A DNA stretch of 46,998 nt from Muribaculaceae bacterium (GCA_023666425.1 JAMPCA010000001.1:463664-510661), one strand, 5' to 3'; positions 31,974-40,955 are shown, counted from the first letter of the stretch. Numbers and translations: made by a program. The notes: generated from the sequence alone by a model not told the origin.

Positions 31974-32899
31974 TAGTGCCTGTGTACAACGAGGAGGAGA
32001 CGCTGGAGACGCTTTACCGTGAGCTGGAGCAGGTGAGGGAAAAAATGTCCGGCTATGAGTTTGAGTATCTGTTTGTCAACGACGGCTCGACAGACCGGAC
32101 GCTTTCCATGCTCCGGGAACTGGCGAAGAATGACAGGGTGCGCTATCTGTCCTTTTCCCGGAATTTCGGAAAAGAGGCGGCGCTCTATGCGGGACTTTCC
32201 AATGCACGGGGGGATTATGTGGCTACGATGGATGCGGATCTGCAGGATCCGCCTTCGCTCCTGCCGCAGATGATGGAGCTTATAGAAAACGGCTGCGACA
32301 ATGTGGCCTGCCGCCGGGTGAACCGCCGGGGAGAGCCGCGGATACGCTCCTTCTGCGCGCGCCTGTTTTATAAGCTGCTCCGGCGCATGTCGGAGATTGA
32401 TATTGCGGACGGGGCGAGGGATTACCGCCTGATGAGCCGTCCCATGGTAGAGTCTGTTCTCTCGCTGTGTGAATACAACCGCTTTTCCAAGGGGATTTTT
32501 GCGTGGGTGGGATACGAGACAGGATGGATTGAATATGAGAATGTGGAGCGGAGCGCAGGGGAAACGAAGTGGAGCTTTTTCAAGCTTTTCCGCTACTCCA
32601 TGGACGGGATTATGAATTTTTCCAATACGCCGATCCGTCTTTCCTCCTATCTGGGGCTTCTGCTCACGCTGGTGTCCTTCATTGCCATTATTGTGGAGGT
32701 GATCCGGGCGCTTGTGTTTGGCGATCCGGTGGCCGGCTGGCCCTCGCTGGTATGTATTATCACTTTTATCGGCGGAATCCAGCTTTTTTGCATGGGGATC
32801 ATGGGGCATTATATTTCAAGAACCTATATGGAGGTAAAACGGCGGCCGCATTATATTATCAAAGAGACGAACTGCGAGAATGTGGAGCGCAACCGTTAG
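31952..32899 (+). CDS. CsbB/DPM1-like polyprenyl-phosphate glycosyltransferase (GT2)
   Basis: A 315-residue GT2 enzyme: ISIVVPVYNEEETLETLY at the N-terminus, FVNDGSTDRTL, SFSRNFGKEAALYAGL, the DXD-like ATMDADLQDPP (about residue 95), and GETKWSFFKLFRYSMDGI before two C-terminal membrane helices (residues about 230-290). This is the layout of CsbB, GtrB and DPM1-like transferases that charge undecaprenyl phosphate with a sugar on the cytoplasmic side. Together with YfhO this gives the donor-making and transferring halves of a three-component glycosylation system. GGAGG lies 8 bases before the ATG inside the YfhO gene. Confidence 0.92.
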   Translation: MEKRISIVVPVYNEEETLETLYRELEQVREKMSGYEFEYLFVNDGSTDRTLSMLRELAKNDRVRYLSFSRNFGKEAALYAGLSNARGDYVATMDADLQDPPSLLPQMMELIENGCDNVACRRVNRRGEPRIRSFCARLFYKLLRRMSEIDIADGARDYRLMSRPMVESVLSLCEYNRFSKGIFAWVGYETGWIEYENVERSAGETKWSFFKLFRYSMDGIMNFSNTPIRLSSYLGLLLTLVSFIAIIVEVIRALVFGDPVAGWPSLVCIITFIGGIQLFCMGIMGHYISRTYMEVKRRPHYIIKETNCENVERNR

Positions 32900-32930
32900 C
32901 GCGGCTCTTACAGATTTTTAAAGGTTTTGT

Positions 32931-32959
32931 TTGCGGGATAAGGGAAAAAATGATACAAT
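32931..32959 (+). promoter_or_regulatory. Promoter for the FKBP gene
   Basis: TTGCGG (32931-32936) and TACAAT (32954-32959) with 17-bp spacing, 39 bp before the start codon. Confidence 0.65.
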
Positions 32960-32998
32960 AGCACTCAAAATAGAAAGTATGAAAAAGGAGATGGATGC

Positions 32999-33565
32999 AT
33001 GAATAAGGAGAATAAGAGGCAGGCGAAGGAGCGCAGGGCGCAGGAGAGGGAGAAGCAGCTGCGCCGTAAGAAAATTGCAGATATCGTGGGTTTGTGGGGA
33101 CCCATTATTTTGATTGCAGCGGTAGTGATTGTGCTGATTGTGGCGATTGCGACATCTGGCGCGTCGGAAGATTCGGGCGTGCAGGACGACTCGGAGTTTG
33201 GTTTTTCCCTTGTGGATGACGACGGCAACGAGATGGAGATTCTTGACTGGACAGAGGAAGACGAGGGCGACTATGTGCTTAACACAGAGGCGGGACAGAT
33301 CGTCGAAGAGGGCGATATGATCAATATTGACTATGTGGGGCGTATAGACGGCGTGGCTTTTGAGAATGGTGATACGCAGGGCATGGGCGAGGATCTGACC
33401 ATCGGCTCCGGGGAACACATCGACGGATTTGAGGAGGCAATCGCCGGACACGCGGTGGGAGAGACCTTTGACATGACGGTTACTTTTCCGGAGAATTACG
33501 GCGATGAAGCGCTGAATGGGAAGGATGCAGTGTTTACGACGACGATCAACGGAATTTATCAGTAG
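32999..33565 (+). CDS. Membrane-anchored FKBP-type peptidyl-prolyl isomerase
   Basis: A 188-residue protein. A very basic N-terminus (residues 1-25) precedes one membrane helix (about 31-53, [16 protein letters not shown]), so the rest faces outside. An acidic linker follows, then an FKBP domain: [65 protein letters not shown]. FKBPs catalyse cis-trans isomerisation of prolyl bonds. AAGGAG precedes the ATG. It appears monocistronic. Confidence 0.88.
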   Translation: MNKENKRQAKERRAQEREKQLRRKKIADIVGLWGPIILIAAVVIVLIVAIATSGASEDSGVQDDSEFGFSLVDDDGNEMEILDWTEEDEGDYVLNTEAGQIVEEGDMINIDYVGRIDGVAFENGDTQGMGEDLTIGSGEHIDGFEEAIAGHAVGETFDMTVTFPENYGDEALNGKDAVFTTTINGIYQ

Positions 33566-33578
33566 TTGAACAAAACCC

Positions 33579-33607
33579 TTGCAATGTATTCCAATATATA
33601 GTAAAAT
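33579..33607 (+). promoter_or_regulatory. efp promoter
   Basis: TTGCAA (33579-33584) and TAAAAT (33602-33607) with 17-bp spacing, 44 bp before the efp start codon. Confidence 0.7.
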
Positions 33608-33651
33608 CGACAGATGAGAGAATTTTACTCGTATTTAAGGAGGAAGATCGA

Positions 33652-34209
33652 ATGATTTCAGCAGGAGATTTCAGAAACGGAGTTACCATCGAGCTTGAGG
33701 GTAATGTATTTCAGATTATTGAATTTCAGCATGTGAAGCCGGGGAAGGGTGCCGCGTTTGTGCGCACCAAGCTTAAAAATATTGTCAATGGCGGCGTTGT
33801 GGAGAAGACCTTCCGCCCGACAGAGAAGTGCCCCACCGCGCATATTGACCGTAAGGACATGCAGTATCTGTATGCGGACGATGATTTTTACCACTTCATG
33901 GATGTGGAGACTTATGACCAGATTGACCTGACGAAGGACAGTGTGGGAGAGGCGCTTAAGTTCGTGAAGGAGAATGAGATGGTGAAGGTCTGCTCCTACA
34001 AGGGCGATGTGTTTGCCGTGGAGCCGCCGCTTTTTGTAGAGCTTGCGATTACCGAGACAGAGCCGGGATTTAAGGGCGATACAGCTACCGGTGCGACGAA
34101 GCCTGCCACGGTTGAGACGGGCGCGACGGTATCTGTGCCGCTGTTCGTGGAGCAGGGCGATGTGATTAAGATTGACACACGAACCGGAGAGTATCTGTCG
34201 AGAGTCTAG
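33652..34209 (+). CDS. efp: Translation elongation factor P
   Basis: A 185-residue EF-P of normal length: an N-terminal KOW-like domain with [14 protein letters not shown], where Lys32 is at the tip loop that is modified in many bacteria; a central OB domain with [16 protein letters not shown]; and a C-terminal OB domain ending in [16 protein letters not shown] relieves ribosome stalling at polyproline stretches. The PGKG loop resembles the Bacillus type, but no modification gene is in the window. AAGGAGG precedes the ATG. Confidence 0.96.
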   Translation: MISAGDFRNGVTIELEGNVFQIIEFQHVKPGKGAAFVRTKLKNIVNGGVVEKTFRPTEKCPTAHIDRKDMQYLYADDDFYHFMDVETYDQIDLTKDSVGEALKFVKENEMVKVCSYKGDVFAVEPPLFVELAITETEPGFKGDTATGATKPATVETGATVSVPLFVEQGDVIKIDTRTGEYLSRV

Positions 34210-34269
34210 GCCTGCCAGGCGGAAGCCTGACATATTTTTCATAAAACTATAAGGACATCTGTATAATCT

Positions 34270-34315
34270 ACAGCCTCCCATCGCATACTATCTGCAAAAA
34301 AGGGAGGCTGTTTTT
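34270..34315 (+). terminator. Terminator-like hairpin that contains the enolase ribosome binding site
   Basis: ACAGCCTCCC (34270-34279) pairs with GGGAGGCTGT (34302-34311) across a 22-nt loop, and T residues run up to the enolase ATG at 34316. The GGGAGG of the right arm is also the only ribosome binding site of the enolase gene. A TATAAT box at 34262-34267 lies just before it. It may simply end efp transcription, or hide the site when folded. Confidence 0.65.
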
Positions 34316-35611
34316 ATGTCTTTAATGATTCAGATCGTAGATGTACACGGAAGAGAAATCTTAGATTCCAGGGGAAATCCTACCGTTGAGGTGGAGGTGG
34401 TGGCGCAGACAGAAACCACCGGGAAAAAGACGACCGGGCGGGAGTCCGTGCCGAGCGGCGCAAGCACCGGGCGCTTTGAGGCCGTAGAGCTGCGGGACGG
34501 GGACACCCGGTTTTTCGGACTGGGCGTACAGAAGGTCATCGACCATATCAATACGAGGATCCGGCAGGAGCTGCTTGGCATGAACGTGCTCGATCAGGTG
34601 GCGATTGACCGGAAGTTGGTAGAGCTGGATGGGACGGACAACAAGGGGAATCTGGGGGCGAACGCATTGCTCGGCGTGTCCCTGGCATGTGCCCGCTGTG
34701 CGGCCTCGGCGTTAGAGATGCCACTGTTTAAATATCTGGGCGGCTGTAATGCAAAGTGCTGGCCCCGGCCGATGATGAACGTTATCAACGGCGGCGTCCA
34801 CGCGAAAAATTCACTGGATTTTCAGGAGTTTATGATTGTGCCGGTGGGCGCCTGCTGTTTTCCCGAGGCGCTCCGCATGGGGGCGGAAGTCTATCACTTT
34901 TTAAAGCAGCTGCTCACAGAGGCGGATCTTTCCACCGCAGTGGGAGACGAGGGCGGATTTGCCCCCGACTTTGCCAATGCGAAGTCCGTCTTTGACTTTT
35001 TGGGAAGAGCGGTGGAGCTGGCAGGCTACGAGGTGGGAAAAGACGTGGCTTTTGCCATGGATGCGGCGACTTCGGAGCTCTATGATGAGAAGGATGGAAT
35101 GTACCACTTCCCGGGAGAGACGTCCCTGTCCGACAAGGAGGGAGAGGTGATCCGCAGCGCCGATGAGATGATTTCGCTCTTTGAGGAGCTGGCAAACGAG
35201 TATCCGCTGATATCCATTGAGGATCCATTGGATGAGGACGACTGGGAGGGCTGGCAGAAGCTGACGCAACGGCTCGGAGATAAGGTGATGCTTGTGGGGG
35301 ACGATCTTTTTGTCACAAATACAAAACGCATCCGCTGCGGAATTGATCTTCGCGTAGCGAATGCGGTGCTTATCAAGGTGAACCAGATCGGAACCCTGAC
35401 CGAGGCGATGGACGCCATTGAGCTGGCGCAGATCAATGGCTACAGGGCGGTCATTTCCCACCGCTCCGGCGAGACGGAGGATTCCTTTATCGCAGACCTC
35501 GCAGTCGGAGTCAACGCCGGCTGGATCAAGACGGGCGCGCCCTGCCGCGGGGAGCGGACGGCAAAATACAACCAGCTGCTCAGGATCTCCGAAAATCTCT
35601 CCGGGGCTTAA
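34316..35611 (+). CDS. eno: Enolase (phosphopyruvate hydratase)
   Basis: A 431-residue enolase, which interconverts 2-phosphoglycerate and phosphoenolpyruvate. It retains [34 protein letters not shown], the GDEGGFAP loop with catalytic Glu, metal ligands in [20 protein letters not shown] and GDDLFVTN, catalytic Lys in [13 protein letters not shown], and SHRSGETED and [19 protein letters not shown]. The stretch at residues 28-45 is more divergent than in most bacterial enolases ([14 protein letters not shown]), so it may be a second, specialised copy. Start at 34316; ATG 34325 is possible. The stop overlaps the convergent pilT stop. Confidence 0.94.
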   Translation: MSLMIQIVDVHGREILDSRGNPTVEVEVVAQTETTGKKTTGRESVPSGASTGRFEAVELRDGDTRFFGLGVQKVIDHINTRIRQELLGMNVLDQVAIDRKLVELDGTDNKGNLGANALLGVSLACARCAASALEMPLFKYLGGCNAKCWPRPMMNVINGGVHAKNSLDFQEFMIVPVGACCFPEALRMGAEVYHFLKQLLTEADLSTAVGDEGGFAPDFANAKSVFDFLGRAVELAGYEVGKDVAFAMDAATSELYDEKDGMYHFPGETSLSDKEGEVIRSADEMISLFEELANEYPLISIEDPLDEDDWEGWQKLTQRLGDKVMLVGDDLFVTNTKRIRCGIDLRVANAVLIKVNQIGTLTEAMDAIELAQINGYRAVISHRSGETEDSFIADLAVGVNAGWIKTGAPCRGERTAKYNQLLRISENLSGA

Positions 35612-36669
35612 GCGAGATTCAGGCGCTTGTTCATCATGTCCGGGTTCACCGCCTCCGACACGGCGGTGCGCCGGTCGATGACGCCCTCCCTGCAGAGATT
35701 GTAGATGCTGGAGTCCATGGCAATCATATTGTCGGCGGCAGAGGTGTAGATGATGCCGTCAATCTGGTGAACTTTACCCTCCCGGATCAGATTGCGGATT
35801 GCCGGGGTGAGTACCATGATCTCAAAGGCAGGAACCATCTCCCCGTTGACAGAGGGGAGAAGCTTCTGGCTGACAACCGCCTGCAAAACCGAGGCGAGCT
35901 GAATCGAAATCTGGCGCTGCTGGGAGGCGGGAAAAGCGTCGATGATCCGGTCGATGGTGTTGGCCGCCCCTATGGTGTGCAGGGAGGAAAAAATCAAATG
36001 TCCGGTCTCCGCCGCCGTCACGGCGGTGTTGATCGTCTCATAGTCCCGCATCTCTCCGAGGAGAATCACGTCCGGGCTCTGGCGCAGGGCGGCCCGGAGC
36101 GCTGTCAGATAGCTCTCGGTGTCTGTGCTGATCTCGCGCTGGGACACGATGCTCTTTTCGTGCCGGTGGAGAAATTCCAGGGGATCCTCCAGGGTAATAA
36201 TGTGCGCCTCGCGCTCGTGGTTGATCTTGTCGATGATGCAGGCTAAGGTCGTGGACTTTCCGCTCCCGGCAGGGCCGGTGACCAGTATCATGCCGTTTCT
36301 TGAGTCTGCGAGATTCATAACTGAGTCAGGAATGTGTAAATCGCTTGGCTTCGGCAGGCAAAAGGTGATCACGCGGATCACCGCGGAGTAGGAGCCGCGC
36401 TGTTTGAAGGTGCTGACCCTGAAACGTGACACGCCGGGGATTGCAAAAGAAAAATCGTCGTCGCCCGTGCGCTCAAAGGAATCAATGCTCCTTTCCGCCA
36501 GTGCATAGATTCCGGTGACGAACTCAAAGGTATCTTTCGGCTCCATGCAGGAGCTGTTCAGGGAGGTAATAAATCCTTTTCTCTTGTAAGTCAGCGGACG
36601 CCCCGCAATGATGAAGATGTCGGAGGCCTCGTGTCCGGTTGCTTCTTCCAAAATTTTTCTAACATCCAT
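35608..36669 (-). CDS. pilT: PilT-like type IV pilus retraction ATPase
   Basis: A 353-residue secretion ATPase: an N-terminal PAS-like region ([17 protein letters not shown]), Walker [13 protein letters not shown] (about residue 131), Asp box [11 protein letters not shown], Walker [14 protein letters not shown], His box [14 protein letters not shown], and the PilT-specific [14 protein letters not shown] near the C-terminus. PilT hexamers power pilus retraction. It is the only pilus ATPase here; no PilB is seen. AAGGAG precedes the ATG. It is the last gene of the minus-strand operon and ends in a 4-bp overlap with the enolase stop. Confidence 0.92.
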   Translation of the reverse strand: MDVRKILEEATGHEASDIFIIAGRPLTYKRKGFITSLNSSCMEPKDTFEFVTGIYALAERSIDSFERTGDDDFSFAIPGVSRFRVSTFKQRGSYSAVIRVITFCLPKPSDLHIPDSVMNLADSRNGMILVTGPAGSGKSTTLACIIDKINHEREAHIITLEDPLEFLHRHEKSIVSQREISTDTESYLTALRAALRQSPDVILLGEMRDYETINTAVTAAETGHLIFSSLHTIGAANTIDRIIDAFPASQQRQISIQLASVLQAVVSQKLLPSVNGEMVPAFEIMVLTPAIRNLIREGKVHQIDGIIYTSAADNMIAMDSSIYNLCREGVIDRRTAVSEAVNPDMMNKRLNLA

Positions 36670-36688
36670 AAGTGTACTCTCCTTTTAT

Positions 36689-37210
36689 TTATGTGCCGAT
36701 CAGCTTCATCGGCGGTTCTTCTATCTGGTGGGAGACAGCATTCTCTGTCTGCCAGCGCGTGAGCTGGAAATAGACGCCGCCATTCATATCCGGGGAAAGA
36801 AGCTCCAGCTCCACCACCAGATTCTGTGTCTCTGTAATCGGAATGCGGTAAGTGGCATACAGCTGTTTCTCCTCATGGGAAAGCTCCATGCCAAGCTCTG
36901 GAGCCTGCCGGGCATATGATGCGAGAACTTCTTCCGCCTTTTCGCGAAACTCCTTTTCCGTCGTGCCGGGAGGGATATCCACGGCAAGCTGTGCATCGAT
37001 TTGGGCGAGATGGGCGTAAGCCGTCTCCTCTGCTGCATAGTAAGCACTTGTCCGTTCCGCCACCTTGCGGCTTAACTTGTAGTCCGCGTGGGCGGTGAGC
37101 ACAGCCAGAACGGAAAAGGTGATCACACAGAGCATGACAAAGGTGATCAGTATGGTGACAAAGCCGAAGTTCTGAAAACCCCGGCTGGGCTTTTTTCTAA
37201 TACGTTTCAT
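36689..37210 (-). CDS. Single-pass membrane protein of the pilus-like operon
   Basis: A 173-residue protein: a basic N-terminus (MKRIRKKPSRGFQNFG), one membrane helix (residues about 17-40), and an extracellular region with a long helix (SRKVAERTSAYYAAEETAYAHL). The design recalls PilX-like minor pilins, but Leu rather than Glu stands at the fifth position after Gly16, so a standard prepilin peptidase site is not present. The start overlaps the upstream stop by 4 bp. The function is unknown; the context argues for a pilus or pseudopilus component. Confidence 0.7.
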   Translation of the reverse strand: MKRIRKKPSRGFQNFGFVTILITFVMLCVITFSVLAVLTAHADYKLSRKVAERTSAYYAAEETAYAHLAQIDAQLAVDIPPGTTEKEFREKAEEVLASYARQAPELGMELSHEEKQLYATYRIPITETQNLVVELELLSPDMNGGVYFQLTRWQTENAVSHQIEEPPMKLIGT

Positions 37211-37680
37211 AGCGGCACCTCCCCGGACGTTTCAAAAAGACGGGAGGAAAGCTGCCGCTGTCTGTAGTGGCAGGCAGTCAGGGAGTAGATTTCTTCCCCC
37301 TCCGCTGTCAGGCAGAGGATTTCGGCCTTTGCCAGCGGTTCACTGTCCTCCGTCATGGGGGCGATGGACAGATAATAGCGTGCTTCTTCCCTCTGGCATT
37401 CACAAAAATCAGCGTCTAAGTAGACAATGACCTGACTGTTTAAGTTGATGCCGTAGCTGTAATACTCCAGAATATCCTGCAGAGTTCCGTCTCCGCTTTC
37501 AAAGACAGAGGCCGCGCTGGTGCAGCAGGTGATGGCCTGATGCAGCTCACCGGTCTGCGTTGTCAGCGTGTGGGAGCGGATAAAAAGCTGCAGGGCGGCC
37601 AGCATCAAAAGGACGAACAGCAGAAGATTCAGGATGATCTCCATAAGAAACAGACTGTTTTTTGAGTGTATGTGCTTCAT
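37207..37680 (-). CDS. Prepilin-like membrane protein of the pilus-like operon
   Basis: A 157-residue protein with a short N-terminus (MKHIHSKNS) followed by LFLMEIILNLLLFVLLML. The Glu five residues after Ser9 mimics the Glu5 of type IV prepilins, but Gly at -1 is replaced by Ser, so cleavage is uncertain. The remainder is extracellular, with several Cys residues (TCC, CECQ, LTACHY). Start and stop overlap the adjoining genes by 4 bp each, indicating tight translational coupling. Confidence 0.7.
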   Translation of the reverse strand: MKHIHSKNSLFLMEIILNLLLFVLLMLAALQLFIRSHTLTTQTGELHQAITCCTSAASVFESGDGTLQDILEYYSYGINLNSQVIVYLDADFCECQREEARYYLSIAPMTEDSEPLAKAEILCLTAEGEEIYSLTACHYRQRQLSSRLFETSGEVPL

Positions 37681-38177
37681 GGAACCTCCCTTCTGGCGTT
37701 TGCCTTCGTGTCAAGGCAGAGCTCATGCCGGATTCCCTCCGTGTCTGTGAGGACAACGCGTATGAGGCCGGAGTGGACAAGCTCCGGGGCAAAGCCCGAA
37801 AGCGTAATGATTTCCTGGCCTGTTTCCGGCGTATACACCGCGTTCTCCCCGACGACCAGCTCCCGCAGTGCGCCATCGTAGTAGTAGATATAGGTGCGGT
37901 AGGTTTTATCGTCAATCCGGTTTTCTAAGGTCAGGGCAGAGCTTCCCGCAAATTCCTCCACCATAACGCCGGCATCCGTGTCGTACTGGCGTATTTTTTC
38001 ACGCAGATAGGAGGTCGTGGTGCGCAGCTCATAGTTCCCGTTCATGGCGTCCGCTGTAAGCTGGTACTGTTTTGCGCCGACCAGTACCAGCGTGAAGGCT
38101 GTGACGGCAAAAAGCGAAAACAAGAGCACGAGAAAAACCGTATCTATTTTTCGGGAATGGAAATTCAGTCGCAGCAT
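37677..38177 (-). CDS. DUF4860-like membrane protein
   Basis: A 166-residue protein with one N-terminal membrane helix (VFLVLLFSLFAVTAFTLVLV) and an extracellular region containing LRTTTSYLREKIRQYD, YIYYYDGALRELVV and ETGQEIITLSGF, a pattern I associate with DUF4860 proteins of Clostridia, which accompany pilus-type genes. No prepilin peptidase motif is visible. The start at 38177 is selected because GGGAG lies 10 bases upstream; ATG 38186 is too close to that site. The gene start lies at the end of the preceding gene. Confidence 0.7.
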   Translation of the reverse strand: MLRLNFHSRKIDTVFLVLLFSLFAVTAFTLVLVGAKQYQLTADAMNGNYELRTTTSYLREKIRQYDTDAGVMVEEFAGSSALTLENRIDDKTYRTYIYYYDGALRELVVGENAVYTPETGQEIITLSGFAPELVHSGLIRVVLTDTEGIRHELCLDTKANARREVP

Positions 38178-38178
38178 A

Positions 38179-38508
38179 TTATTCATTCTCCCGTTCAATA
38201 ATCGTTACATTGGGGCGCAGATTGCCCCCGATGTACTGGTAATCAATGAAAAAGCGTTTTTCATTGTAGGTAAAGCCGTAGTTGTCGTGCAGATAGGAAA
38301 GGCTTGGCGGATAAGCTCCCTCCAGCGCGTAGCACTGGGTAATGCTGCGGTTGACCGCGCGCTCTACGAGCTGGCGTTCCTGACTCTGGTTTGCCTCCTG
38401 CAGACTGTCCGCCCCAAACGCGAAGGCGAGGATCACACAGAGCAGAAGAAGCAGGGGAAAAAAGCGCCCGATATGTATTTTTTCTTTTTTAACAGAAAAA
38501 AGTGCCAT
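38179..38508 (-). CDS. Small pseudopilin-like membrane protein
   Basis: A 109-residue protein: basic N-terminus, one membrane helix (FFPLLLLLCVILAFAFGA), then ERAVNRSITQCYALEGAYPPSLSYLHDNYGF. The segment with an aromatic residue after a Gly-Ala-Tyr-Pro turn resembles the conserved region of GspG-like pseudopilins (EGxYP). The canonical Gly-Phe-xxx-Glu cleavage motif is missing. It follows pilC by 15 bp. Confidence 0.68.
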   Translation of the reverse strand: MALFSVKKEKIHIGRFFPLLLLLCVILAFAFGADSLQEANQSQERQLVERAVNRSITQCYALEGAYPPSLSYLHDNYGFTYNEKRFFIDYQYIGGNLRPNVTIIERENE

Positions 38509-38523
38509 AATACCCCCTCATGT

Positions 38524-39549
38524 TCAGCCGATGCTTGTGATAATCCCAAGGAGCGGCAGCAGGAATGAAATCAGGATCAGCCCGATGAATACACAAAGTA
38601 TCACTACAAGCGCAGGCTCCAGCACAGAAATCAGGTGCGAGAGCTGTTCGTCGGTGTCTTCCTCGTAGGCGAGGCTGATGCGGCGCATGACCGCGTCCAT
38701 GTCGCCGGTTTTGTAGCCGATGGTGATCCAGCTGGCATACATCTGGGAAAAGATCCCCGACAACAGCAGGGAGCGGTCAAAGCTCTCCCCGTGGCGGATA
38801 TGTTCCCTGCAGTTTTGAATCCGGAGCTGCATGTGGGAATTGTCCACAAGACTCTCGGCGAGGTCTAAGCCCTGGTCGGTGTCCAGCCCGCTGGCCAGTG
38901 CCAGGTACAGGCAGTTGGCGACGCGGCCTGCGGCAATAGAGGCGGAGAGTTTTTTCCCGAAAAGCTGTCCCCTGCCTGCGTTTAAGCGGTAGAAAATCCC
39001 GGCCGCCGCCAGCACAAGGATGAAGATAATTACAAACACCACGGTGTAGCGGTTTAGAACATTGCTGATGTTCATAAGCGTCTTGGCCATTCCGGTCAGT
39101 TCGCTGCCCAGCTGGGCGTAAATCTGGGAAAAGACCGGAAGTACTTTCGCGAGCATGACAAGGATGACGACAACCATCATGCAGGTCATAATCAGAGGGT
39201 AAGTGATGGCGTTTTTGATGCCGTCGCGAAGCTCCATCTCGCGGGTATAGTAGGCGGAGAGGGAATCGAGGGATTCCTCCAGCCGTCCGGTGGTCTCGCC
39301 AAGCTCAATCATGTGGATCATGTAATCGGGGAATACACCGGTATTCGTCAGGGCGGCGTGCAGGGTGCCGCCCACCTCCATCGGGGTATAGAGCTCAGTG
39401 AGAAGTGCCGCTGTCTCTTCGTCGGCGGCCTCATCCCGCAGAATGGAGATGCCATAGTAGATGGGAAGCCCGGCCTTTATCACCATGGAAATCTGTTCGC
39501 AGAAGGCGGAAAGCTCTGCTTCACTTAAATGTTTCTTTCTGTGCTTCAT
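38524..39549 (-). CDS. pilC: PilC/GspF-family inner membrane platform protein
   Basis: A 341-residue type II secretion F-domain protein with two homologous halves: LSAFCEQISMVIKAGLPIYYGISIL with ELGETTGRLEESLDSLSAYY, then ANCLYLALASGLDTDQGLDLAESL with IGYKTGDMDAVMRRISLAYEED. Three membrane segments are present, the last at the C-terminus. PilC couples the ATPase to pilin assembly in the cytoplasmic membrane. The start at 39549 follows TAGGAGG; a longer reading upstream has no support. It lies 8 bp after the transglutaminase gene. Confidence 0.92.
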   Translation of the reverse strand: MKHRKKHLSEAELSAFCEQISMVIKAGLPIYYGISILRDEAADEETAALLTELYTPMEVGGTLHAALTNTGVFPDYMIHMIELGETTGRLEESLDSLSAYYTREMELRDGIKNAITYPLIMTCMMVVVILVMLAKVLPVFSQIYAQLGSELTGMAKTLMNISNVLNRYTVVFVIIFILVLAAAGIFYRLNAGRGQLFGKKLSASIAAGRVANCLYLALASGLDTDQGLDLAESLVDNSHMQLRIQNCREHIRHGESFDRSLLLSGIFSQMYASWITIGYKTGDMDAVMRRISLAYEEDTDEQLSHLISVLEPALVVILCVFIGLILISFLLPLLGIITSIG

Positions 39550-39557
39550 AACTCCTC

Positions 39558-40520
39558 CTAGTACACAAATTTGGTCGTGTATTTGCTGTTTTCGGTAATA
39601 AAATCCTGCGGGGAATCGCTGGTGGAGGCAAAGGTTGGATCCATAAGCTTCCATTCCTTACCGTCAAATTCAATGATGCCGTTGATCCAGCCCATGTCCC
39701 TGATATAGATGCTGACCCAGGCATGGTAAACCTCTCCCATAAAGCCGACTTCAAGGCGCGTGGGAATCGCCTGTGAGCGCAGCATGGCGGCCATGACGGC
39801 GGCGTAATCAAAGCAGATGCCGCTGTTTTGGGAAAAGACGTCGTCCACCACCGGCAGATATCCGGTGGTCACGCTGGCGGCTTTGTCATAATCATAGGTA
39901 AAATTGGAAATCATATAATTGTATACAGCGGACACGACATCCAGGTCAGAGTCCGCCGATGCGGCTAATTCCTTCGCCCTTGCAACCGCGAGGGAGGATT
40001 CCGAAAAACTCACATACTGGTTCGGATACAGATAGGGGCCGTAGGTATTTTCCAGTCTGACCGAAATCTCCTGCGAGAGAGCTGTGGCGTACTGGTCGTC
40101 TGCAATGTTTTCCGAAACCGTCACCGTGTAGGTGCCGTCTCCTGCCGTCAGCGGGAAAACCTCATAGTCCCCGTGCAGGTCGTAGCTGTAGACAATCTGG
40201 TCAGGGCCGGTAATCTGCAGCTTGACCTTTGGATTGGTTCCCGTATAATTGACCATCACATAACCTTCGGAGGCATTGGTCGCATCGATGGTGGAGACGT
40301 CGCAGGTGTAGACTGTGCCGCCGTCTGCCGAGGGCACAAGCACCCGGATGGTATTGTCCCTTGTTCCATGGGAATCCCCGCCCGTCTGTTCACCGCTGGC
40401 AGAAGAGCCGTCGTCCGGAGCCGGGGCGGGTGCTGGTTCTTCTGTCCGGCTGCAGGAGATGAGCAGGCAGGCTATAAGAAGCAGCACAGCAGAAAGAAGC
40501 CGTATAGAACGAATTCTCAT
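39558..40520 (-). CDS. Transglutaminase-like lipoprotein
   Basis: A 320-residue exported protein. The signal peptide (LLSAVLLLIACLLISC) ends in a lipobox Cys near residue 23, followed by a Pro/Ala/Ser-rich linker. A beta-rich region precedes a transglutaminase-like domain with the full triad: Cys in NSGICFDYAAVMAAMLR, His in VYHAWVSI, Asp in LMDPTFAS. Such domains act as cysteine peptidases or transamidases outside the cell. The start at 40520 follows AGGAG by 7 bases. As first gene of the pilus-like operon it may process or cross-link exported subunits; that is inference. Confidence 0.85.
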   Translation of the reverse strand: MRIRSIRLLSAVLLLIACLLISCSRTEEPAPAPAPDDGSSASGEQTGGDSHGTRDNTIRVLVPSADGGTVYTCDVSTIDATNASEGYVMVNYTGTNPKVKLQITGPDQIVYSYDLHGDYEVFPLTAGDGTYTVTVSENIADDQYATALSQEISVRLENTYGPYLYPNQYVSFSESSLAVARAKELAASADSDLDVVSAVYNYMISNFTYDYDKAASVTTGYLPVVDDVFSQNSGICFDYAAVMAAMLRSQAIPTRLEVGFMGEVYHAWVSIYIRDMGWINGIIEFDGKEWKLMDPTFASTSDSPQDFITENSKYTTKFVY

Positions 40521-40606
40521 AGTCATACTCCTAAAATTTATTAAGCTTCCATACATTCGCATATTTCTTTCTATATTATAAGCTTTTCGCAAATTATAAA
40601 AAAGTG

Positions 40607-40635
40607 TTGAAATGTGTGATATGGTATGTTATACT
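40607..40635 (+). promoter_or_regulatory. secG promoter
   Basis: TTGAAA (40607-40612) and TATACT (40630-40635) with 17-bp spacing, 37 bp before the secG start codon. Confidence 0.75.
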
Positions 40636-40672
40636 TGCTCTGTTATGAGTATATAAATAGGAGGTGCAGAGC

Positions 40673-40912
40673 GTGGGCGTTTTAAATACGATTTTAACGG
40701 TAGTATTTATCATACTGAGTATTGCCATAACAGTGGTTATCCTGATGCAGGAGGGGAAATCCGCAGGACTTGGCGCGATCGCTGGTGCGGCAGACTCGTA
40801 CTGGGGCAGGAACAAGGGGCGTTCCATGGAGGGGATGCTGGTCAAGATCACGAGAATCTGTGTGATTTTGTTCCTCGTGATCGCGATGGTACTGAATCTG
40901 GGAATCTGGTAG
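40673..40912 (+). CDS. secG: Protein translocase subunit SecG
   Basis: A 79-residue protein with two membrane helices flanking ILMQEGKSAGLGAIAGAADSYWGRNKGRSMEG, the conserved SecG loop. SecG is the small accessory subunit of the SecYEG channel. GTG at 40673 is preferred as start because AGGAGG lies 8 bases upstream; a GTG at 40664 overlaps that site. A terminator follows, but rnr and smpB behind it form the conserved secG-rnr-smpB-ssrA order. Confidence 0.92.
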   Translation: MGVLNTILTVVFIILSIAITVVILMQEGKSAGLGAIAGAADSYWGRNKGRSMEGMLVKITRICVILFLVIAMVLNLGIW

Positions 40913-40920
40913 GATACACA

Positions 40921-40955
40921 AGACTGTCGATGGACTCGGCAGTCTTTTCTTTTTG
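40921..40955 (+). terminator. Terminator after secG
   Basis: A 10-bp stem (40921-40930 with 40936-40945, one G-U pair) and 5-nt loop, followed by TTTCTTTTT. Transcripts reaching rnr from the secG promoter would have to read through it. Confidence 0.85.
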
